A model generated the notes under the pieces. The model was not told the origin of the DNA. It did not search any database and was given only the letters and a program-made list of their open reading frames with translations. From JARKQH01 sp964631605 (lineage in GTDB: Bacteria > Verrucomicrobiota > Verrucomicrobiia > Limisphaerales > UBA8199): a stretch of DNA of 28,213 nucleotides. Below, one piece after another: positions 16,247 through 23,042 of the stretch (position 1 is the first letter of the stretch; every line of letters begins with the position of its first letter). Where the stretch lies: positions 1 through 28,213 of the forward strand of contig CAZVYG010000070.1 in the NCBI GenBank assembly GCA_964631605.1, given 5' to 3'. A program made the position numbers and the translations under genes.

Positions 16247-17452
16247 ATGAAAACGACAACCATCCTCAAAGTCGTCAACCTCGTCCTCAGCATATTCCTG
16301 CTTGGGACGGCGGGGGCTGAAGCCGTCGGGTTTCGGCTTCCCAACCAGGGTCCCGATGCCATCGCGCGTGGAAATGCCTTCGTCGCCACTGCGGACAATC
16401 CTTCAGCCATCTACTACAATCCTGCCGGCATTACTCAACTCGAGGGACACAATGTTCGGGCCGGCCTCTACATGGTTAGGGGAGGAATTGAGTATGAGTC
16501 GCCAACCGGGATGGAGTACGATGCCAACTCGGAATTCCTATTCGTGCCGCAGGTTTACTACGTGTTCTCGCCGAAGGAATGCCCGGTTTCGTTCGGCTTG
16601 GGGTTTTATGCGCCCTACGGGTTATCCTTGGACTGGGGCGACAACTCGCCATTCCGCACGACGGCCCAAGAGGGGGAATTAAACTACCTGACGATCAATC
16701 CGGTTGTGGCCTACCAAATCCATCCCACTCTTTCTGTAGGCATTGGACCCACTTTTAATTACTCGGATGCCTCCTTCAAACGTGGCCTGGGTTTCTTGCC
16801 GGGAGATCTGTTCGTTCTGGAGGGCGACGGCTGGGCCTGCGGCTTCAATGCTGGCCTGCGCTGGCAACCTCATGAAAAATGGGCATTTGGCCTCAACTAC
16901 CGCTACCTGACCACGGTGGACTACGAAGGCACGGTCCAGACCACCCCCTCTCCGCCTCTGCTGCCGCCTCAGAGTGGAAGTGCCTCCATCCGCTTTCCAC
17001 AGTTTGTGGTGGCGGGAGTCTCATTCCGCCCAACCGAAAACTGGAATCTCGAGTTCAACATTGACTGGACGGACTGGGACGACGTTGATCAGATTCCCAT
17101 CCAGAGCCTGTTTATTAATCAGGTTTGGCCGCTCAATTACAAATCCACTTTCATGTACGAATTTGGCGTGACCCGCAGACTACCCAAGGATTTCTTTGTG
17201 AGCGTTGGGTACTTCTATAGCGAAAATTCCAGCCCGGATCAGGATTACAACCCGATCATTCCCGACTCGGTCCTGCACTTGGGCAGCATCGGTTTTGGTC
17301 AAAAGGGGGCGCGGTGGGAATGGAGCATAGCTTACCACTTCGGCTATAATCCTGACCATGAGGTGACCGGCGCAACCACCTTCCCTGAAGCGAATGGCAC
17401 GTACCACATTCTAAATCACGCCATCAATATCGCCGCGGGCTTTAAGTTCTGA
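16247..17452 (+). CDS. FadL/OmpP1/TodX-family outer-membrane channel
   Basis: This 401-residue outer-membrane beta-barrel belongs to the FadL family, which admits long-chain fatty acids and other hydrophobic compounds. A signal peptide covers residues 1-26 (VVNLVLSIFLLGTAGAEA). The mature protein opens with VGFRLPNQGPDAIARGNAF and SAIYYNPAGITQLEG, the N-terminal hatch with the conserved NPA motif. Alternating amphipathic strands follow (for example FGLGFYAPYGLSLDWGDNS, NLEFNIDWTDWDDV) and the protein ends in Phe (AAGFKF), the usual barrel-insertion signal. Length is normal. G+C and third-position G+C are visibly lower than in flanking genes, hinting at different ancestry. It is divergent from the PhcB-like operon. 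The scaffold gap follows eight bases after its stop. Confidence 0.9.
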   Translation: MKTTTILKVVNLVLSIFLLGTAGAEAVGFRLPNQGPDAIARGNAFVATADNPSAIYYNPAGITQLEGHNVRAGLYMVRGGIEYESPTGMEYDANSEFLFVPQVYYVFSPKECPVSFGLGFYAPYGLSLDWGDNSPFRTTAQEGELNYLTINPVVAYQIHPTLSVGIGPTFNYSDASFKRGLGFLPGDLFVLEGDGWACGFNAGLRWQPHEKWAFGLNYRYLTTVDYEGTVQTTPSPPLLPPQSGSASIRFPQFVVAGVSFRPTENWNLEFNIDWTDWDDVDQIPIQSLFINQVWPLNYKSTFMYEFGVTRRLPKDFFVSVGYFYSENSSPDQDYNPIIPDSVLHLGSIGFGQKGARWEWSIAYHFGYNPDHEVTGATTFPEANGTYHILNHAINIAAGFKF

Positions 17453-17460
17453 AGCGAACG

Positions 17461-17470
17461 NNNNNNNNNN
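17461..17470. other. Assembly gap (10 N)
   Basis: Ten consecutive N characters mark a scaffold join, probably of conventional rather than measured length. Order and distance across this point are not proven by sequence. The 133 bases to its right, up to the acyltransferase stop, hold a 39-codon open frame on the plus strand (17471-17590) entering from the gap. I cannot assign it; it might be the tail of a gene lost in the gap. Confidence 0.97.
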
Positions 17471-17594
17471 ATGCATGATTGCGCCATCCGGTCGCTCGCC
17501 GGGGAAATCCGGGTGCGTGAGTTCAAACAAAGTGATGCGCCACCTCCAGTACGGAACGGAATGACAGAGCAGGAGGCCGCCCTTGGCTGAGGAG

Positions 17595-17635
17595 AAAAAA
17601 CGATCAGGCTGCTAGCCAGGGAGCCGCTGCAGCCT
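17595..17635 (-). terminator. Candidate rho-independent terminator of the acyltransferase gene
   Basis: On the minus strand AGGCTGC-AGC pairs with GCT-(A bulge)-GCAGCCT around a 9-base loop. After five bases a run of six T follows (17600-17595). The stem overlaps the last codons of the acyltransferase. The arms are at 17629-17635 and 17606-17612. Confidence 0.5.
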
Positions 17636-18632
17636 CATCCACCAGACTGCTCACGTCCATTTCGATCTCTTTGACCCAATTGGCCATCCAAGCCTGAGGC
17701 ACCGCCTCGCTTTGGGTGAGCACTGGGTGAGCCTGGATCGTCAGCGTGAGCCGTTGTTGAAAGGTCACACAGCCTGCGCCTATCGTTTGAAAGCGCAGCA
17801 CCGGAGGACAGAAAAGCCACGCCCCGCGGCACGCAGGGCTCAGGATGCGGCGGTCCGGATCCCACTCGCCGAGGTTCGAGAAACTGCCAAGATTCCACTC
17901 CGGTATTGCGAGCTCCTTCCGAATCAACAACTTCTGCATCCCGGGTGTAAGAAACCGCCCCGATTGATAAGCGTACCAGTTCGCCCAATGATCGCAACGT
18001 CCGAGGGCAGCGTAAATGTTGCGGTGAACGTCCTGAGCTGTCTCGTAGGACTTCACCTTCACGCGCACATAGCTCGAGTGGTTGGCCGTGTCCCGGTCAA
18101 GTTGAACCTTGCCCCGGAGATTGACCGGAATCATCCAGGGGATCACCGCCGATTGGTCGGCCAGGAACGGCCGAATTGCTTTGGTCAAGTGCCGGAGTAG
18201 AAAAGAGTTCACGGTGACACCGGTCTTTCGACAAAACCGGCGGATTTGACTCGTCGTGGGCTCATCGAACACTCTCCACGCGACTGCTGTCGGCGGCTGT
18301 GGCATGGCAAGGGTCGAGCCTGCCCCCTTTTCCATGGGCAGCCACTCGATCCGCTCGCGGGGCTTGAGGTAACGGGGAAGGACCTTTAAAACCGATAACG
18401 GCGAGGGTGGCGCTGGGTACTTGATTTGGGGCAACCTCTCATCAGGAGCTCCCCGACGCCGCAGCAACTCGGCCAGACCTCCAATTCCATCATACTCTGT
18501 GTGGGGAAGGAAAAACCACTCAGGCTCGTTGCTGCCCAATGCAACCCTGCCAAATCGAATTCCAATGAATTCGCCCAGTTCCTCGCCCATTCGGAACCAG
18601 GAACTTATCGCATCCGTCACATTTCGGGGCAT
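17604..18632 (-). CDS. HxxxD (condensation/wax-synthase-like) acyltransferase, putative
   Basis: This 342-residue protein has features of the CoA-dependent acyltransferase/NRPS condensation superfamily, which moves acyl groups from thioesters to alcohols or amines. They are an HTEYDG motif at residues 44-49 (the HxxxDG active site), an IPWMIPVNLRG block near the middle and an NLGSFSNLGEWD segment resembling the DFGWG-like motif. The active His lies unusually early; PapA5-like and condensation domains carry it at about residue 120-140, so the N-terminal lobe is short or the family is a distinct compact one. No membrane helix or signal is seen. It lies 270 bases downstream of the PaaK-like gene on the same strand. 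Acyl activation plus acyl transfer is a sensible pair, but substrate and product are unknown. Confidence 0.6.
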   Translation of the reverse strand: MPRNVTDAISSWFRMGEELGEFIGIRFGRVALGSNEPEWFFLPHTEYDGIGGLAELLRRRGAPDERLPQIKYPAPPSPLSVLKVLPRYLKPRERIEWLPMEKGAGSTLAMPQPPTAVAWRVFDEPTTSQIRRFCRKTGVTVNSFLLRHLTKAIRPFLADQSAVIPWMIPVNLRGKVQLDRDTANHSSYVRVKVKSYETAQDVHRNIYAALGRCDHWANWYAYQSGRFLTPGMQKLLIRKELAIPEWNLGSFSNLGEWDPDRRILSPACRGAWLFCPPVLRFQTIGAGCVTFQQRLTLTIQAHPVLTQSEAVPQAWMANWVKEIEMDVSSLVDEAAAAPWLAA

Positions 18633-18902
18633 AGGTGTATGATTCGTGTACAGTCTTCTCGCCTCAGCGTCAACCTGAGACGTCTGATGCCACGTCAGGG
18701 CACATCAAGCTTGGAAAGTGCCAAAGCTCACCAAAAAAAAACAATCTTACCTTCATCTTACAGTCAATGATGCGCGGTCTTGAAAGCAGACCAGCTATCG
18801 ACCTTTGTATGAAATGATGTGCCCCGACCTCCTTGCAGCAGCCGGCGTTGGCTGAAACAGCGCAGCTAATCGCCGGTGCCGCCGAGCTGTGCCCCGCGCT
18901 TT
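18633..18902. other. Intergenic region between PaaK-like and acyltransferase genes
   Basis: These 270 bases contain an A-rich run near 18733 and the 12-mer TCAACCTGAGAC (18670-18681), 37 bases upstream of the acyltransferase ATG. The 12-mer is embedded in imperfect inverted repeats (CTCAG-N7-CTGAG at 18663-18679; CGTC-N7-GACG at 18668-18682). On the minus strand it ends in TTGACG, a possible -35, but the -10 17 bases on (TACACG) is poor. I see no gene here. Confidence 0.5.
18663..18682 (-). promoter_or_regulatory. Second copy of the 12-base candidate operator
   Basis: TCAACCTGAGAC at 18670-18681 is identical to 16166-16177 in the fadL-like control region. Here the outer arms diverge from the perfect palindrome but form other short inverted repeats. 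The site lies just upstream of the acyltransferase start, where a repressor or activator would act. Confidence 0.38.
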
Positions 18903-20180
18903 TCAACCCGTTTTCGCGGCGCGCCGGGCGGGGTAAATCAAACGGAATTTGCCCGAGCTTTCGGGCATGAGAAGGTCGGTTGGCTCGAGCGTGAGACGCT
19001 CTGAGGCAACTCCAAGCACGGCGCACAGCCGATCGCGAAGGCCGGCGAGGCCCTCGGGCGCGCCTTGATCCAGATCGGGCACGAATTTCAAGCGCCAGCG
19101 TTCCTGTTCCTCCAGCAGTTGATAATGCAGAACGCCTTCCACCCCCGCGAAACATCGGTCCACCTCCCACGCCGTGATCCGGCGGCCGTCGGGAGCCCGC
19201 AACGCATCCATCGCGCGTCCATGCACCACGTAATGCGCCTGGCCAGCGGTCTGATGACGTTCGACCAGGTCGCCAATGCGATACCGAATCAACGGCATGA
19301 ACTCGTTGGTGAGCGTCGTGACCACCAAATCGCCCCGCCCTCCCTCATCCGCGTCAATCACCTCCAGGAACGCGGTTTCCTCGCTCGGGCGCATCCGCCC
19401 CTGCGCATCTTCCATGAGCAGATGACCGGTCTCGGTGGAGCCGTACAAATTGAAAACCGGCACGCCGAAAACTCGCTCGAGCAGCCGGCGATGGGTCACA
19501 CTGACAAACTCGTAGCTGGCAAGGATGAACTGAAGGGAGGGAAGCCGAATGCCGTGCCGCTCGCAGTAGCGGGCGAAAACCACGCCATAAACCGGGTCCA
19601 CATCCAAAAACTGCGGTTGCCATTCAACCGCTTCCTCAGCCATGCGCGCCAGTTCGCTCTCGCTCCAGAGAAACGGCAGTCGCGACAGGCTGACGAACAG
19701 CGCATTCCCCACCACCCGCTCCGAGCGGGTAGGCACGCCCTGGTAACAAATGTCGCCGCTGCACACCGGCGAGCTGATCGTGACGCGGCGGGCCTCAGGA
19801 AACTCATCCAGCACGTGGCCAACCAGCCCATTAAGCCGCAGGGCGCGTTCCTCCTGTTGGTTCCACCAGCCAGCTCCCAGCAACAACGGCGTGCGTTGCT
19901 CCGACGTTCCCGAGGTGTGTTCCAACTCGACCAGTTCACGATCCAGCAAGTCTTCCAACTCCACCCCCTCGGGCAGAAAATTGCGCGGGAACTCGCGCCG
20001 AATGTCGGCTTTGGTAATGAGGGGCAGGCGGCTGAAACTGGCGGCGACCTCCTGTTCGTCCAGGCCGCCGGGCGGCCGCCCGTCGCGGTACAGCGGTATG
20101 GTCGGCAGCCATCGAGCCACCTTTTCAGTGAGGCGGGACGGCAGGGCCGCCCCGCGTTTCAATTCAGTTGTTGCCAGCAT
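18903..20180 (-). CDS. PaaK-like adenylate-forming enzyme (acyl/aryl-CoA ligase-like)
   Basis: This 425-residue enzyme belongs to the phenylacetate-CoA ligase/coenzyme F390 synthetase branch of the ANL superfamily. It activates a carboxylate with ATP and transfers it, usually to CoA. Visible motifs are the phosphate loop EHTSGTSEQ (about 87-95; the canonical last Gly is Glu here), the NLYGSTETG motif (about 244-252), TNEFMPLIRYRIGDL (the Asp/Arg region of motif A8) and a C-terminal lobe ending ESSGKFRL with the likely catalytic Lys. The ATG at 20180 is preferred because GGAG lies 11 bases before it; a GTG at 20210 is possible. It lies 82 bases after recJ on the same strand. The nearby acyltransferase suggests the acyl adenylate or thioester is passed on. 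Substrate unknown. Confidence 0.83.
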   Translation of the reverse strand: MLATTELKRGAALPSRLTEKVARWLPTIPLYRDGRPPGGLDEQEVAASFSRLPLITKADIRREFPRNFLPEGVELEDLLDRELVELEHTSGTSEQRTPLLLGAGWWNQQEERALRLNGLVGHVLDEFPEARRVTISSPVCSGDICYQGVPTRSERVVGNALFVSLSRLPFLWSESELARMAEEAVEWQPQFLDVDPVYGVVFARYCERHGIRLPSLQFILASYEFVSVTHRRLLERVFGVPVFNLYGSTETGHLLMEDAQGRMRPSEETAFLEVIDADEGGRGDLVVTTLTNEFMPLIRYRIGDLVERHQTAGQAHYVVHGRAMDALRAPDGRRITAWEVDRCFAGVEGVLHYQLLEEQERWRLKFVPDLDQGAPEGLAGLRDRLCAVLGVASERLTLEPTDLLMPESSGKFRLIYPARRAAKTG

Positions 20181-20219
20181 GTTGTAAAAGACTCCGGCGC
20201 TTGGGCGCACGAATGGTAA

Positions 20220-20248
20220 ATATTAGCACAACTTGCGTCGGATGAAAA
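20220..20248 (-). promoter_or_regulatory. Candidate promoter of the PaaK-like gene
   Basis: On the minus strand, TTTTCA (20248-20243) and an extended -10 TGCTAATAT (hexamer at 20225-20220) are 17 bases apart in the gap after recJ, about 40 bases before the ATG at 20180. Both hexamers match 4 of 6 consensus bases. Confidence 0.33.
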
Positions 20249-20262
20249 CTGCCAATGCAGCC

Positions 20263-21996
20263 CTACGCGCAAGGGCTTTGCCGCCATTCGATCACCTTGA
20301 GCTGCACGGACATGCGGCCGTTGTAGTGGTTGACCTGCGGCACAAACGCCAGGTCGAAGGCGTCCTCCGGCAGCAGGTGGCTGCCCGCCGACCACCACAC
20401 GGCTTCCTGCGTCGCCCGACCGTCTGTCACCCACATTTTCGCGTGTTGTTTATCGGCGCCGAGCCGGACTGGCGGGCGGGCAAGCCGCAGATTCCTCGAG
20501 CAGAATTGCACCGGGGGATTGCCCTGACCCACAGGCTTGAGGCGGTCGAGCTCCTCGATACAGTTCAGGGTAAGCTCCTCCAGGCCGACCTCGGCATCAA
20601 GACGGAGCGAGGGCTGGAGGTTTTCCGGGCGGAGGATTTGCCGGGCCAGTTCGTTGAGCCGTGTCCGGAAGGAATCGAGTTTGGAAGGTTCCAGCGCCAG
20701 GCCGGCCGCCATGGCATGGCCGCCGTGGCGCACCAACAAGTCTCCGCACTGGCGCAGGCTGGCCGCCAGGTCAAAACCCTCGATGCTGCGGCCCGAGCCG
20801 CGCCAGGCCCCGGCTTCCCCGCCGACAATAATCGTTGGACGGTAAAACCGGCGCAGAATCCGCGAGGCTACGATGCCCACCACCCCGATGTGCCAGGACT
20901 CACACCCCTCGACGATGACAAAGTCGCTGTCCGGATTGAACCGGGAGCGCACTGCGGCGAGGGCTTCCTCGAGGATGCGCCGCTCGATTTCCTGCCGTTC
21001 CCGGTTTTGGGTGTCGAGCTGCCGGGCCAGGGGATACGCCTGCTCCAGGGTGGCGGTCTGCAGCAGCCGCAACGCCGCCTCGGCGGTTTCCAAACGTCCG
21101 GCGGCATTCAGACGCGGCGCGAGTTGGAAGCCCGCTTCATGCACGCCCAGCGGCGTTGAACATTGAGCCACTTTTTTGAGCGCCACCAAACCGGGGCGCG
21201 TGGTGGCCTCGAGCCGCTTGAGCCCTGCCGCAACCAGGATGCGGTTTTCACCCGTTAACGGAACCACATCAGCGATCGTGCCCAGCGCCACCAAATCCAG
21301 CAGCGGCCTCAAGTCGAACCTCTCGGCCGCGGGCCAGCCCGCCTGGCGCCCGTACTTGACCAGGGCGTGAGCCAGTTTGAACGCAAGACCCGCCGAACAC
21401 AGTTCCGTAAAATGTGACTCGCCGCCGGCGCCGCCGTCCGCAAGGCGGGGGTTCACCAGCGCCCGGGCATCGGGCAGAGGATCGCAAACCTGGTGATGGT
21501 CCAGGACGATGACATCCACGCCGCGCTCCTTCAGCCAGCCGATGGTCCCGCAGGCGGTGGAGCCGCAATCCACCGCCAGCACGAGGCTGGGCGTGAACCG
21601 CTTCACGCAGTTCTCGACGGCTTCCTGGCTTAGACCGTAGCCTTCGTCCATGCGGTGAGGCAGATACCACTCCAGCCGCCAGCCCAGCGCCCTCAAAACC
21701 TCCACCAACAGCGCGGTGGACGTCACCCCGTCCACATCGTAATCCCCAAAGATTGCCAGCGTCTCCTGCTTCTCCCGCGCCCAAACCAGGCGCTCGACCG
21801 CCGCCGCCATGTTGGGCAGGAGCAAAGGGTCCGCCAGATGCTTGAGACGCGGTTCGAGGAATTGCGCCACCTGGCCAGGCGCCTCGATTTCGCGGTTCAA
21901 CAGGCATTGCGCCACCAGCGGCGCGATCCCCAGCCGGGCCGCCAGGTCCGCCGCCCGGGCCGGCTCCGGTGGGGCGATGGTCCAGCGATATTTCAC
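20263..21996 (-). CDS. recJ: Single-stranded-DNA-specific exonuclease RecJ
   Basis: RecJ degrades single-stranded DNA 5' to 3' in recombination and mismatch or base-excision repair. A GTG start at 21996 gives 577 residues beginning with the typical KYRWTI; upstream in-frame starts add an unlikely Asn/Gly-rich leader. The DHH phosphoesterase motifs are present: IFGDYDVDGVTS (about 82-93), VDCGS, and VLDHHQ (164-169). The DHHA1 part has WRGSGRSIEGFDL and RHGGHAMAAGL (about 420-430), and an OB-fold-like region holds KPVGQGNPP and the closing strands. All metal ligands I can place are intact. It is divergent from rpmH across 211 bases. Confidence 0.95.
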   Translation of the reverse strand: MKYRWTIAPPEPARAADLAARLGIAPLVAQCLLNREIEAPGQVAQFLEPRLKHLADPLLLPNMAAAVERLVWAREKQETLAIFGDYDVDGVTSTALLVEVLRALGWRLEWYLPHRMDEGYGLSQEAVENCVKRFTPSLVLAVDCGSTACGTIGWLKERGVDVIVLDHHQVCDPLPDARALVNPRLADGGAGGESHFTELCSAGLAFKLAHALVKYGRQAGWPAAERFDLRPLLDLVALGTIADVVPLTGENRILVAAGLKRLEATTRPGLVALKKVAQCSTPLGVHEAGFQLAPRLNAAGRLETAEAALRLLQTATLEQAYPLARQLDTQNRERQEIERRILEEALAAVRSRFNPDSDFVIVEGCESWHIGVVGIVASRILRRFYRPTIIVGGEAGAWRGSGRSIEGFDLAASLRQCGDLLVRHGGHAMAAGLALEPSKLDSFRTRLNELARQILRPENLQPSLRLDAEVGLEELTLNCIEELDRLKPVGQGNPPVQFCSRNLRLARPPVRLGADKQHAKMWVTDGRATQEAVWWSAGSHLLPEDAFDLAFVPQVNHYNGRMSVQLKVIEWRQSPCA

Positions 21997-22096
21997 GTCG
22001 CTCAGAGTGACGCAATCGCGAGGAAACTCAAGTCCCGGTGCAGCCGGTGGCAGTCCCAGCGCCCCCAACTGAACTGCGGTTGAAATTTGGACCTGC

Positions 22097-22124
22097 TTGA
22101 CACCCCCGCCTTGATTGTTATTGT
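22097..22124 (+). promoter_or_regulatory. Candidate promoter of the rpmH-rnpA-yidD-yidC-jag operon
   Basis: A perfect TTGACA (22097-22102) is followed 16 bases later by TATTGT (22119-22124, 4 of 6). It lies in the recJ-rpmH divergent gap and gives a leader of about 75 bases before the rpmH ATG. Confidence 0.5.
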
Positions 22125-22148
22125 TCCAAGTTCCGATTACGGAGTGTT

Positions 22149-22190
22149 CCCCGGCGATTCTGTGCGGGGACACGGCGCGCGAGACGCGCC
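22149..22190 (+). promoter_or_regulatory. Tandem hairpins in the rpmH leader
   Basis: Two short GC stems follow one another: CCCCG with CGGGG around an 11-base loop, and GGCGCG-N5-CGCGCC (22174-22190). A run of seven T ends directly at the rpmH ATG. The stem-to-T distance (10 bases) is too long for a standard terminator, but the arrangement could attenuate or stabilise the transcript. Confidence 0.3.
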
Positions 22191-22207
22191 ATTGCAGAGA
22201 TTTTTTT

Positions 22208-22345
22208 ATGAAGCGACAATATCAACCATCGAAAATCCGGCGCAAACGCCAGCACGGATTCCTCAGCCGCAACTCGACCAAGAGCGGACGGGGCATCCTG
22301 CGGAATCGGCGGCGCGTGGGGCGCAAGCGCCTGACGCCGGTTTAA
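22208..22345 (+). CDS. rpmH: 50S ribosomal protein L34
   Basis: This 45-residue, strongly basic protein matches L34 end to end: MKRQYQPSKIRRKRQHGF at the start, TKSGRGILRNRR in the middle and GRKRLTPV at the end. It binds 23S rRNA in the large subunit. The ATG at 22208 is fixed by this conserved N-terminus even though a longer frame exists upstream. It heads the conserved rpmH-rnpA-yidD-yidC-jag order and lies 10 bases before rnpA. Confidence 0.96.
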   Translation: MKRQYQPSKIRRKRQHGFLSRNSTKSGRGILRNRRRVGRKRLTPV

Positions 22346-22355
22346 CCAGCCGCCG

Positions 22356-22727
22356 ATGATGGCCGCCGAGAGCCCATTGCGGCTGCGGCTCGGGCGCCCG
22401 ACGCGAATCCGTCAAAGCCGGGAGTTTGCCCGCGTGCGCGCCGAGGGGCGGCGTGTGGCCTCTGGCTGCCTGGTGGCCAATTGGCGGCTTCTGGCAGCCG
22501 GCGCCCGGTCCCGGCTCGGCGTGATCAGCAGCGGGAGCCTGGGGCCGGCGGTCGCGCGCAACCGGGCGCGGCGGCTGCTGCGCGAGGCGTTCCGGCGCCA
22601 CCAGCATGAGCTGGCGCAACCGGTGGACTTGGTGTTGATCGCCCGCCAGTCCATCCTCGGCAAAGGCTTGCCAGAGGTGGAGCGGGATTTTCTGAACGCC
22701 CTGCGAAAAGCGAAACTGTGCAGTTAA
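22356..22727 (+). CDS. rnpA: Ribonuclease P protein component
   Basis: This 123-residue basic protein assists the RNase P RNA in removing 5' leaders from tRNA precursors. Evidence is the SREFARVRAEGRR block (the substrate-binding face), the RLGVISS strand and the signature RNR motif in ARNRARRLLREAFR (residues 67-80), followed by DLVLIARQSI. Length is normal for the family. Two adjacent ATG codons (22356, 22359) could start it. Position 10 bases after rpmH is the classic bacterial arrangement. Confidence 0.94.
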   Translation: MMAAESPLRLRLGRPTRIRQSREFARVRAEGRRVASGCLVANWRLLAAGARSRLGVISSGSLGPAVARNRARRLLREAFRRHQHELAQPVDLVLIARQSILGKGLPEVERDFLNALRKAKLCS

Positions 22728-22746
22728 CCAGCAAAAACAGCGGCGC

Positions 22747-23034
22747 GTGAACGCAGCCCAACATGTTCTGATCCTGGGCATCCGGCTTTACCGCCTCGTG
22801 ATTTCCCCGGCGAAGATTTTCCTGTTCGGCCCCGCGGCCGGATGCCGCTTCGAGCCGAGTTGCTCGGCTTACGCGGCCCAGGCGGTGGCCGAGCATGGCG
22901 CCCTGGCGGGAGGCTGGCTGGCGCTCAAACGAATCGGGCGATGTCATCCCTGGGGCGGTTGCGGCCATGATCCCGTCCCGCCGAAAGACCGCCGTCCGCA
23001 AGCTCCCGCCCAAACCTGCGGCTGCCGACTCTAA
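22747..23034 (+). CDS. yidD: Membrane protein insertion efficiency factor YidD
   Basis: This 95-residue protein is of the YidD family, a small amphipathic membrane-associated factor that helps YidC insert membrane proteins. The diagnostic segments are LYRLVISP, CRFEPSCSAYA (residues 33-43), the EHGALAGGWLALKRIGRCHPW stretch and GGHDPVP-like GGCGHDPVP. The start is a GTG at 22747, 19 bases after rnpA; no ATG gives the full N-terminus. It ends 8 bases before yidC. Confidence 0.93.
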   Translation: MNAAQHVLILGIRLYRLVISPAKIFLFGPAAGCRFEPSCSAYAAQAVAEHGALAGGWLALKRIGRCHPWGGCGHDPVPPKDRRPQAPAQTCGCRL

Positions 23035-23042
23035 CCGTTTTC

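Noticed and set aside
21997..22207. Replication origin near rpmH
   Set aside because: rpmH is often near dnaA/oriC, but recJ is the neighbour here and I see no cluster of TTATCCACA-like DnaA boxes.
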